The translations under genes and the position numbers were made by a program. 64,000 nucleotides of DNA from Bryobacterales bacterium (GTDB lineage Bacteria; Acidobacteriota; Terriglobia; Bryobacterales; UBA6623), in assembly GCA_022826925.1 (NCBI GenBank), contig JAJDTX010000011.1, positions 1 to 64,000 of the forward strand, read 5' to 3'. The notes below the pieces were generated by a model. It made no database searches. It saw only the letters and a program-made list of their open reading frames with translations, and was not told where the DNA came from. Shown piece after piece: positions 35,742 to 43,465 of this stretch. Position 1 is the first letter of the stretch; the number at the start of each line of letters is the position of its first letter.

Positions 35742-38117
35742 ATGCTGCCTGCACACCTCGGAGGCGGAGCAGCGGCGATGCTGCTCGCGCTCTCGCTCCA
35801 GGCAAGCCCCACTCTCACCAGCGTGACCCCGCCAGGCGGTCAGCGTGGCGCTGCCGTACGCCTGGTCCTGAAGGGCAACGGCCTGGGCGAGAAGATCAAG
35901 ATCCACACCGAAATCCCCGGATCGCTCACCGAGCTCAGCGCGGAGGGTCCGGGCAGGCAGTTTCTGTTGGAAATCGATTCTGACGCGCCGCCCGGAGCGT
36001 ACCCGCTGTCCGTGGAGACCGCCGGCGGTCGCACCAACACGTGGTTGTTCAGCGTCTCAAGATTCCCGGAGTTTGCCGAAACCGAGTCCGCGCGTCCGCG
36101 CGCGCCGCGCAACGACGATGCTGCCCGTGCTCAACTAGTGGCGACGCCCGCGGTGATCAGCGGCACTCTGGGCGAAGCCGACCGTGATCTCTACAAGGTC
36201 GCGCTCGAGGCGGGCGAGAGGCTCGGACTAGAAGTCGAAGCCCGCCGGCTCGGGTCCGCCATCGACCCCGTGCTGTCCGTCCGCTCAGAGGCCGGACGCC
36301 CGGTTGCGCGCGCCAATGACTCGCCCGGCGCCGGCGGCGACGCCCGCCTTACATTTGCCGCTCCCGAGACGGGAACCTACTTCGTCGAGGTGCGCGACGC
36401 CCGCTTCAGCAAGCAACGCCGCAACTTCTACCGCCTGCTGGCGGGCCAGCTGGAGTTTGCCGATACCATCTTCCCCCTGGGCTGGCGCGGCGGCGAGACG
36501 ATAGACGTCGAACTTTCGGGCGGCACCCTTTCCGCCCCCGAGACTGTCAGCGTTGATAGCGACCATGCTGCTTTGCCGAATCAAAGGGGCGGATTGCCGC
36601 TGCCCTTCCTGCGAGGCGAGCGACCCGAGACACTCGAGCCGAGGGGCAGGAAGCGCCGCCGGCTCACCGAGGGCACGGTTGTTAACGGCCGCGTCAGCCG
36701 CCCGGGCGAGATCGACAGCTACAGGCTCCAGGTCCGCCCTGGCGAGGAGTGGATGATCGAAACGCAGGCGGCCATCCTTGGCACGTCGCAGCTGTACACG
36801 CTGCTGGCCCTGTATGACCAAGACGGCGAGAAGATCGCCTCCGCCGGCGATCAGCCGCCGGAGGAGCTGCTGTCGAACATCTCGACTCGGGCCGAGACAC
36901 TGGGAGATCCGGCAATCGGCCTGCGCATACCCGATGGCGTAACGGAACTGCGGGTCACGGTCGAAGACTTGCTCGGGCGTGGCGGCCCTGGCTATGGTTA
37001 TCGGCTGGCGGCCCAGCGCCAGCCGGCGGACTTCATGGTCCGGCTGGACGACACGCAGATCAATATCCCGCAGGGCGGCACGACCAGCGTCTCACTGACG
37101 ATGGATCGCCGCGGCTACGACGGCGCCGTAGAGATCATCGCCACAGGCCTGCCGCCCGGCGTGATCGTCGAAGGTGGCAACATACCCGCCGAATTCGGCG
37201 GCATGACCACGCAACGGCAGTCCCTGCGAGGCCGCCTCATGCTATCGGCCGCCGAAGACGCGGAGCCCGGCTCAATCTCCCTGTCGCTGCACGCGGAAGG
37301 CCGCACGGAAGACGGCCGACTGATCCGGCGCCCGGTTCGCACGTCGACGGTGGTCACGCCGGTGGCTGGGGAGAAGCAGCGCCCAGTCCGAATTCCCGGC
37401 CGCTCCGGCGAGATCGACGCCGTGGTGGCCGGTCCGGGGGCTGCCACCATCAAGGTCCTTTCCGAGCGCTCCTTGCGCCTGATCCAAGGGATTCGCCACG
37501 AAATCCGCTGGGCCTACGAGACGCACGCACCAAGCGTGAGGCCCGTGACAGCCGTCCGTGTGACCAATTCCCCGTCCGTCGCGAACTTGAGAATCCTCGG
37601 CGGAGCTCTGATCAAGCCCGGGGACAAGCAGGGCTCGTTCGAGATGAACACGACAATGGGCACGCCCGAGATGCGCTTCGACCTGGTTCTCCAAGCACGG
37701 GTACGGCACGCTGGAGCGGATCTGACAATCTATTCCGAAGCGATCACTGTTGACGTCGTGCAGGGCTACGATGTCCGAATACCGGACGCGCCGGTGGCGG
37801 TCTCCCCTGGCGGGGACTTCGAAATCTCCGGAACCTTCTCGCGCGAGCCGGAATTCGACTCGGATGTCGAACTCGAGATGGTCAATCTGCCGGTAGGCGT
37901 CGCCTGCGCAACGAGCAAGATCACCGGCAGTCCAGAAACCTTCTCCCTGGCCTGCAATGCAGCCTCTGAGGTCGAGCCGGGAGAGTATTTGGTGGAGCTA
38001 GCGCCCAAGTCGGTGATGGCAGGGCGCGACAAGGAAGCAGTGCCCTACAACATCCCACCCGTCGAAGCCGTGCTCGTCGTGGAGGAAAACAATACTACAA
38101 TTGCAGGTGCAGGCTAA
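35742..38117 (+). CDS. large exported protein with PPC-like domains
   Basis: 791 residues. A short signal region (AAAMLLALSLQA) leads into an IPT/TIG-like opening (PTLTSVTPPGGQRGAAVRLV). Bacterial pre-peptidase C-terminal (PPC)-like beta domains follow (VISGTLGEADRDLYKVALEA with GTYFVEVRDA, and GRVSRPGEIDSYRLQVRPGE). The C-terminal half has further Ig-like strands. No catalytic motif or haem site is visible. The gene starts four bases after the WD40 gene and its end overlaps the leader of the next gene, so all three are one operon. It is probably a structural or binding partner of the cytochrome proteins in the periplasm. Confidence 0.78.
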   Translation: MLPAHLGGGAAAMLLALSLQASPTLTSVTPPGGQRGAAVRLVLKGNGLGEKIKIHTEIPGSLTELSAEGPGRQFLLEIDSDAPPGAYPLSVETAGGRTNTWLFSVSRFPEFAETESARPRAPRNDDAARAQLVATPAVISGTLGEADRDLYKVALEAGERLGLEVEARRLGSAIDPVLSVRSEAGRPVARANDSPGAGGDARLTFAAPETGTYFVEVRDARFSKQRRNFYRLLAGQLEFADTIFPLGWRGGETIDVELSGGTLSAPETVSVDSDHAALPNQRGGLPLPFLRGERPETLEPRGRKRRRLTEGTVVNGRVSRPGEIDSYRLQVRPGEEWMIETQAAILGTSQLYTLLALYDQDGEKIASAGDQPPEELLSNISTRAETLGDPAIGLRIPDGVTELRVTVEDLLGRGGPGYGYRLAAQRQPADFMVRLDDTQINIPQGGTTSVSLTMDRRGYDGAVEIIATGLPPGVIVEGGNIPAEFGGMTTQRQSLRGRLMLSAAEDAEPGSISLSLHAEGRTEDGRLIRRPVRTSTVVTPVAGEKQRPVRIPGRSGEIDAVVAGPGAATIKVLSERSLRLIQGIRHEIRWAYETHAPSVRPVTAVRVTNSPSVANLRILGGALIKPGDKQGSFEMNTTMGTPEMRFDLVLQARVRHAGADLTIYSEAITVDVVQGYDVRIPDAPVAVSPGGDFEISGTFSREPEFDSDVELEMVNLPVGVACATSKITGSPETFSLACNAASEVEPGEYLVELAPKSVMAGRDKEAVPYNIPPVEAVLVVEENNTTIAGAG

Positions 38118-38136
38118 GCGCCGGGAGTTGATCACA

Positions 38137-40329
38137 ATGACGAAAGCCTACGCATTGATCGCCGTACCGGCCCTGCTTGCCGCCTCAGCCGCGCCCGTAT
38201 CGGCGGCAACTGCGGACGAGCGTCGGGTCACCTTCCTGCGGGACGTGATGCCGGTGCTCAACTATACCGGCTGCACGGCCGGAGCGTGCCACGGCGCGGC
38301 CAAGGGCAAAAACGGCTTCAAGCTGTCGCTACGCGGCTACGATGCCGAGTTCGATTACCGTGCCCTCTTGTTCGAGGTCTCGGGCCGGCGCTTCAACCGG
38401 GCGGTGCCAGCCGCCAGCCTGATGTTGGCCAAGCCGACCATGCGCGTGCCGCACGAGGGCGGCTTGCGTTTTGAGGAAGGGTCGGATCCTTTCAATACCA
38501 TCGTCGAGTGGATATCGCAGGGGGCGCCGTTCGGCGACCCGCAAGTCGACGCGGTGACCAAGCTGGACGTGCAGCCGACGGAGATCTTCCTCGAAGAGCC
38601 GGGCGAGTCCCAAGCGCTCACGGTTGTGGCCCACTACGGTGACGGCTCCTCACACGACGTCTCGAAGCTCGCCGTGCTTCAAAGCAATTCGACCAGCACC
38701 GCCAAGATCGACGAATCCGGGGCGGTGCTCGGCGAGCGCATCGGCGAAGCGGCGATTATGGTGCGCTACGAGGGTAAGTTCGTCACGGTGCCGTTAACGG
38801 TGCTCAACCCGGCCCCGGGATTCACGTGGAACGATCCGCCCGTCAACAACTACATCGACGAACACATCGACGCCAAGCTCAAGCGGCTGCACATCCAGCC
38901 TTCGGAGCTGTCTAGCGACGCAGCGTTCGCACGGCGCGTCTACTTGGACCTGACGGGCATTCCGCCGACGCCCGAACAGGCGCGCGCCTTCATCGAAGAT
39001 CCAGACTCGACCCGTGCCAAGCGCCGGCGGCTGATCGACGACTTGGTGGGCAGCCCTGCCTACGTGGATCATTGGTCCCTGAAATGGGGCGACCTGCTGC
39101 AATCCAACCGCAAGCACCTCGGCGAGAAGGGCATGTGGGCGTTCCGCCAGTGGATCCGCGACGCCATCGCCTACAACCAGCCCTACGACGAGTTCGTGCG
39201 CGAGCTGCTCACCTCGGTGGGCAGCACTTACCAGTCTCCGGCCTCGAACTTCTACCGGGTCAACGACGATCCGAAACTGGCGATGGAGACGACGACCCAG
39301 CTGTTCCTCGGCGTCCGCATGGTCTGCGCCCAGTGCCACGACCACCCGTTCGAACGCTGGACGCAGAACCAGTACTTCCAGCTGGCGGCGTTTTTCGCGG
39401 CGGTGGGCATGAAGCCCGGCTTCGACAGCGACGAGCAAATCGTTTATCTCAAGCGGGACAACAACGAGTTCCTGCATCCGAAGACGAACAAGGCGGTCGA
39501 GCCCGAGTACCTGCTCGCTTCGGCAGGCACGCCCGAAATCGGCTCCTTCGGCGACAGCCGCGAAGCTCTGGCGCTCTGGCTGACCTCGGACAAGAATCCG
39601 TATTTCGCCAAGGCGATCGTAAACCGCGTGTGGAGCTATTTCTTCGGACGGGGAATCATCGAGCCAGTAGATGACATCCGCGGTTCCAACCCGCCGATCA
39701 ATCCCGCCCTGCTGGACGCACTCGAAGCAGATTTCGTCGCCAGCGGTTTCGACTTGCAGCACCTAATCAAGACCATCGTCAGCTCGCGCACCTACCAGGC
39801 GACGATGGAGACCAACGAGTGGAACACAACCGACGAGATCAACTTCTCGCACTTCCAGCCCCGCCGGCTCACGGCCGAGTCCCTGCTGGATGCGATGACC
39901 ATCGCGACCGGCTCCCGCCCGGACTTTCCGGAAGTGCCGGAGGATTTCAGCGCCCAGCAGCTGCCCGACCCGCACGTGGACACGGGAGGCTTCCTGAACA
40001 TGTTCGGCCGGCCCGAGCGCGAGTCTCCCTGCGAGTGCGAGCGCCGCAACGACCTCAGCCTGCCGCTGGCGATGAGCTTGGTCAACGGGCCGACGCTGGC
40101 GGACGCTATCGCCAATCCCGAGGGCCGCATCGCCAAGGCGATCGTCGCGGGTCGCGGCGACCGCGAATTGATCGAAGAGCTGTACCTCGCGTCGCTCGGA
40201 CGGATGCCGACGCCGACAGAACTGGACGCGGCCGTGACCTACTTCGGCAGCTCGCCCGGTCGCGCAGCGAAGGCCCAAGACCTGCTTTGGGCGTTGGTCA
40301 ACTCGAACGCGTTCCTGTTCAACCGCTAG
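38137..40329 (+). CDS. exported DUF1549-DUF1553 protein with Ig-like domain and CX4CH site
   Basis: 730 residues. The ATG at 38137 is preferred for its signal peptide (LIAVPALLAASAAPVSA) and the GGGAG upstream. The first cysteine motif is CTAGACH, a CX4CH rather than CX2CH spacing, inside the conserved GxCxAGxCHG stretch of this subfamily. A Big2/Ig-like domain (LDVQPTEIFLEEPGESQALT) follows. DUF1549 comes next (VYLDLTGIPPTPEQARAFIE, VCAQCHDHPFERW), then DUF1553 (KNPYFAKAIVNRVWSYFFGR, FQPRRLTAESLLDAMTIATG). It ends the operon. The reaction is unknown. Confidence 0.88.
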   Translation: MTKAYALIAVPALLAASAAPVSAATADERRVTFLRDVMPVLNYTGCTAGACHGAAKGKNGFKLSLRGYDAEFDYRALLFEVSGRRFNRAVPAASLMLAKPTMRVPHEGGLRFEEGSDPFNTIVEWISQGAPFGDPQVDAVTKLDVQPTEIFLEEPGESQALTVVAHYGDGSSHDVSKLAVLQSNSTSTAKIDESGAVLGERIGEAAIMVRYEGKFVTVPLTVLNPAPGFTWNDPPVNNYIDEHIDAKLKRLHIQPSELSSDAAFARRVYLDLTGIPPTPEQARAFIEDPDSTRAKRRRLIDDLVGSPAYVDHWSLKWGDLLQSNRKHLGEKGMWAFRQWIRDAIAYNQPYDEFVRELLTSVGSTYQSPASNFYRVNDDPKLAMETTTQLFLGVRMVCAQCHDHPFERWTQNQYFQLAAFFAAVGMKPGFDSDEQIVYLKRDNNEFLHPKTNKAVEPEYLLASAGTPEIGSFGDSREALALWLTSDKNPYFAKAIVNRVWSYFFGRGIIEPVDDIRGSNPPINPALLDALEADFVASGFDLQHLIKTIVSSRTYQATMETNEWNTTDEINFSHFQPRRLTAESLLDAMTIATGSRPDFPEVPEDFSAQQLPDPHVDTGGFLNMFGRPERESPCECERRNDLSLPLAMSLVNGPTLADAIANPEGRIAKAIVAGRGDRELIEELYLASLGRMPTPTELDAAVTYFGSSPGRAAKAQDLLWALVNSNAFLFNR

Positions 40330-40330
40330 C

Positions 40331-40367
40331 GTCGTGTAACGGAATTCCGGGTAGACGAGCGCACGAC
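40331..40367 (+). terminator. possible composite hairpin after the DUF1549/DUF1553 operon
   Basis: GTCGTG (40331-40336) pairs with CACGAC (40362-40367), enclosing the perfect palindrome CGGAATTCCG at 40340-40349. It starts one base after the stop codon. There is no clear T-tract, so it is only a candidate. Confidence 0.25.
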
Positions 40368-40442
40368 CCTGCTTTAGGGGGCTCGTATGCGAAAGTGCTC
40401 AGGCACGCTAACGCCCGCATTCTTCGGGGCGAACGGGATTGT

Positions 40443-40448
40443 TAGAGT
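40443..40448 (+). promoter_or_regulatory. TANNNT element TAGAGT before the GNAT gene
   Basis: TAGAGT is followed by six bases (GAACCA) and the ATG at 40455. No Shine-Dalgarno sequence fits in the spacer. Confidence 0.4.
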
Positions 40449-40454
40449 GAACCA

Positions 40455-40907
40455 ATGCCCGGTCTTACGATTCGCCAGCTCACAGCCCATGACGAGCCAG
40501 AGTGGCGGCGTCTGTGGTCGCTATATCTTGACTTTTATGAGACATCCGTGCCAGAAATCGTCTACCGAACCACGTTCGCACGCTTGCTTTCGGGCGAGCC
40601 GAACGAGTTTCGTGGCCTGATCGCGACCCGCGGCGACCGGTCAGTGGGAATCGCGCACTACCTCTGCCACCGGCACTGCTGGCGAGTGGAAAACGTTTGC
40701 TATCTGCAAGACCTGTATGTGGATGCCAGTGATCGAGGAACCGGTGTGGGGAGGGCACTGATCGAGGGTGTCTACGCGGCGGCCGATGCGGCCGGTTCCC
40801 CGGCGGTTTACTGGACGACGCAGCACTTCAACTCCGTAGGCCGTCGCCTTTATGACCGCATCGGAGAGCTTACACCCTTCATAAAGTACGCCCGGCGGGC
40901 TTCCTGA
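40455..40907 (+). CDS. GNAT-family N-acetyltransferase
   Basis: 150 residues. It starts MPGLTIRQLTAHDEPEWRRL, typical of GNAT proteins. The acetyl-CoA site is CYLQDLYVDASDRGTGVGRA (R-G-x-G-x-G/A) followed by ALIEGV, and the C-terminal strand is VYWTTQHFNSVGRRLYDRIG. The substrate is unknown; similar small GNATs acetylate amines or antibiotics. It appears monocistronic. Confidence 0.9.
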   Translation: MPGLTIRQLTAHDEPEWRRLWSLYLDFYETSVPEIVYRTTFARLLSGEPNEFRGLIATRGDRSVGIAHYLCHRHCWRVENVCYLQDLYVDASDRGTGVGRALIEGVYAAADAAGSPAVYWTTQHFNSVGRRLYDRIGELTPFIKYARRAS

Positions 40908-40911
40908 CCCG

Positions 40912-41092
40912 AGGGTTGGCGGATCAAGCCGTCTACTGGCAAGAACGCCCAGGGTTCCGGCGCCAGGACTCGCCGAACGTGCGGACGAGTTTGCATGGTA
41001 TCGGAGCGAATCCTCGGCATGGCCTCTGGGAATCCCCAAATCAATGGCCTCGCCTCCACTTGGCAGCCGGTGCACATCGAGTGGCTGGCCAC
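40912..41092 (-). pseudogene. possible decayed SRAP (YedK/HMCES-like) remnant
   Basis: A short minus-strand frame encodes PLIWGF, then RIRSDTMQTRPHVRRV, then AFLPVDGLIR. These follow in the order of the SRAP signatures WGL(I/V)P, (A)R(S/A)ETVxxxPxFR and (L/V)PADGFYEW, but with the spacing reduced and the catalytic N-terminal Cys and the EW residues not recognisable. The resemblance is by eye only and could be chance. This otherwise gene-free stretch of about 300 bases shows nothing else. Confidence 0.2.
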
Positions 41093-41203
41093 TCCAAGCT
41101 TGGTGAGCTGCCATGACGCTGCCGTGATGCAGCGAATCTAACGCCGAGACCTGCCAGTGGATGCCCCTGTGGTACGCGCTCGTCGACACAACCACGGTTG
41201 GAC

Positions 41204-41839
41204 TCAATCCAGTCTCTTCACCTCAAGGTTTCGATAGAAGACAGGCCAACCCTCGGACTGTAGGCAAATGTTGCCTTCGCTAGGTTCGATGTCGTGTCCC
41301 TGGTTCATCTTCTTCCCGTTGAGCTTTACAGTCACGATCCCGTCGAGGGACTGGATCTCGATGCTCTCCCACTCGCCGAATGGCCTGCGGTTCTCGAAGA
41401 CCGGGCCGCGGTGTGCACCGCTGACGCTGCCGCCACGGACACCGAACAGGCTGCCGGCTTCACCGTAGTGGCCCTGCACTTCGAGAGATTTCGGCCAGAC
41501 ATCCTCAACCGTCCGTGCGTGAATGAAATAGCCGGCGTTGGGGTACGTCGGAGGCTGCTGGGTCCAGCCTTCCTTCTGGAACCTCCACTCGGCCCGGAAG
41601 ATAAAGTCGCGGTAGGTCTGCTTACTGCGTAAGAATCCGTTCGGCTTGCCGGTACAAGCTATGACTCCGTCCTTTACGGACCACGTATCACGCGCTGACC
41701 CTTCCACCGTCCAGTGCTCGCTCAGATCGGCTACGGGCGACAGCGACACGAACCCCTCCGACTGTGCCACCGCCGCTGTGACAGCCGCGGACAGCGCCAA
41801 GGGAATCCACGCAAACCGCATAACTCGCCTCGCGTGCAT
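41204..41839 (-). CDS. exported DUF1080 (3-keto-disaccharide hydrolase-like) protein
   Basis: 211 residues from ATG 41839 (GGGGGG lies just upstream); ATG 41821 is also possible. A signal peptide (FAWIPLALSAAVTAAVAQ) is followed by the DUF1080 concanavalin-like fold: EHWTVEGSARDTWSVKDGVI, FIFRAEWRFQKEG, NAGYFIHARTV, SLEVQGHYGEAGSLFGVRGG, and WESIEIQSLDGIVTVKLNGK. PF06439 members act on 3-keto-glycosides in the periplasm. It is divergent from a Tat-exported Gfo/Idh/MocA oxidoreductase, a frequent partner that could make or use 3-keto sugars. Confidence 0.88.
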   Translation of the reverse strand: MHARRVMRFAWIPLALSAAVTAAVAQSEGFVSLSPVADLSEHWTVEGSARDTWSVKDGVIACTGKPNGFLRSKQTYRDFIFRAEWRFQKEGWTQQPPTYPNAGYFIHARTVEDVWPKSLEVQGHYGEAGSLFGVRGGSVSGAHRGPVFENRRPFGEWESIEIQSLDGIVTVKLNGKKMNQGHDIEPSEGNICLQSEGWPVFYRNLEVKRLD

Positions 41840-41974
41840 GAATCCCCCCGACCTCGGATAGTACACCTTCCCGGCATCTGGAGGAGCGTACGAAAAGGCC
41901 CTTGGCCGAACCCCGGCATGCTACGCTGACCACCGCCCGAAACCCGACGATCCGTCGACCTAAGGGAGAGCTCA

Positions 41975-43138
41975 ATGAGTACCAGCACGTTGGTTCGCCG
42001 TCGTCTACTGCAGGGGGCGGCCGTAGCGGCGGCAGCAAGCGTCGTGCGCGCCCAAGGCGACCCTTTGCGCTTCGGAATGATCGGCGTCGGCAAGCGGGGC
42101 AACGCCCACTTGACCCGCTTGGTCGAACGGTCCGACGTCACGGTGGGGGCCGTTTGCGACATCGATCCTTCCGCCAGAGATGCCGCGCAGAGCGCCGCCC
42201 AGGCCGACGATCCTCGTTCCTACGCCGACTACAGGGAGTTGCTCCGCCAAGAGGATATCGAGGCCGTTCTCATCGCCACGCCTTGCTACCTGCACGCGGA
42301 GATGTCCGCTGCGGCACTCGAGGCTGGCAAGCATGTCTTTTGCGAGAAGCCGCTTGCCATATCGGCGGACCAAGTCAAACTCGTGCTGGACGCCGCCCGC
42401 AAGTCCAACGCGGTGTTTCAGATCGGGCAACAGTCCCGCAGCTCGCCCCACATGCAGGGCGTCGTGCGCGAGATCCACGAAAGCGGCCTCATCGGAACCC
42501 CGCTCGTGATCAAGGCCCAGCGCCACAGCACCCCCTCGAGACCGGGCACGCGGCGCGACGGCGGCAGCGGCCAGCAACGGCGCTTCCCCGGCTGGTACAA
42601 CGACGTGAAGCTGTCCGGCGACCTGATCGTCGAGAACGCCATTCACAACCTCGACGTCTGCAACTGGCTGGCTGGCAGCCATCCGGTCAGCGTCTACGGT
42701 CACGGCAAGCGCTACCTCCCCGAGCCAATGCCCGCTGGCACGGTGATGATGGACGGCTTCAGCGTCGAGTACATCTACAACAACGACATGCACCTCGACT
42801 ACAGCCAGCTCTACCTACACCCTCGTGCGCTGAAGATACTCCCGAACGGCATGTGGTTCGTGATCTACGGCGACAAGGGCACGATCGAGCTGGACTACAG
42901 TTCCTGGACCTTCTACGACATCTACGGGGACTCCGAGCCCGTCGAGCACAAGGGTGTCGAGGGCCTCGACCTCACCGAAGAGGCTCATAACGACTTCGTG
43001 CGGGCGGTCCGCGAGAACCGCCGGCCGATCGCCGACATCGAAGTCGCCGCCACCGCGGCCCTCACCAGCATCATGGGGAGGGAGGCCATCTACCAGCAGC
43101 GCATGGTCACTTGGGACGAGATGGGCGTCGCGCTCTGA
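41975..43138 (+). CDS. Tat-exported Gfo/Idh/MocA-family oxidoreductase
   Basis: 387 residues with GGGAGAG before the ATG. The N-terminus VRRRLLQGAAVAAAASVVRA is a twin-arginine signal. The Rossmann fold opens LRFGMIGVGKRGNAHLTRLV, and HVFCEKPLAISADQVKLVLD carries the EKP lysine. DLIVENAIHNLDVCNWLAG is the conserved second-domain helix. Export by Tat means it folds with its NAD(P) cofactor before crossing, like glucose-fructose oxidoreductase. Divergent from the DUF1080 gene, it likely takes part in periplasmic sugar oxidation. The substrate is unknown. Confidence 0.88.
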   Translation: MSTSTLVRRRLLQGAAVAAAASVVRAQGDPLRFGMIGVGKRGNAHLTRLVERSDVTVGAVCDIDPSARDAAQSAAQADDPRSYADYRELLRQEDIEAVLIATPCYLHAEMSAAALEAGKHVFCEKPLAISADQVKLVLDAARKSNAVFQIGQQSRSSPHMQGVVREIHESGLIGTPLVIKAQRHSTPSRPGTRRDGGSGQQRRFPGWYNDVKLSGDLIVENAIHNLDVCNWLAGSHPVSVYGHGKRYLPEPMPAGTVMMDGFSVEYIYNNDMHLDYSQLYLHPRALKILPNGMWFVIYGDKGTIELDYSSWTFYDIYGDSEPVEHKGVEGLDLTEEAHNDFVRAVRENRRPIADIEVAATAALTSIMGREAIYQQRMVTWDEMGVAL

Positions 43139-43465
43139 CTGCTCCCGAGCCCGCCTGGCCCCCCGATCACCCCCGTCGGGCACTCCCGGGCTCCGCGCAA
43201 GCCGGTCAACGCTTCCAGCGGTAGAAGGCCGGGGAGGCAGGGGGTCGAAAATGTCGGAGCCGATATGAGCTGGTCGATGGAAAGGCCCTTGCAGCTGGCT
43301 TCGTCGGATTCCGAATGGCCGCGCTTGCGACACCAGTTCATGCCATACCCATCAAGACCATTCCAGAATCCTATATCAAGTCAGATCCGTAACTTACAGA
43401 TATCCTTATGGGATTGTTCGACGATCCCCTCCGGCCACCTAGATTAAGTTAAAATTAAATATGGA
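43139..43465. other. gene-free convergent interval with an AT-rich tract
   Basis: About 327 bases separate two convergent genes. The first two thirds look ordinary. From about 43360 the composition turns AT-rich, ending in TTAAGTTAAAATTAA at 43444-43458, directly past the stop of the Fe-S oxidoreductase gene. No stem is obvious before it, so a terminator cannot be claimed. A 60-codon frame at 43265-43447 has no family features and I do not call it. Confidence 0.4.

Noticed and set aside
43265..43447. A 60-codon plus-strand frame in the convergent interval
   Set aside because: No ribosome site, no conserved features, and it runs into the AT-rich tract.
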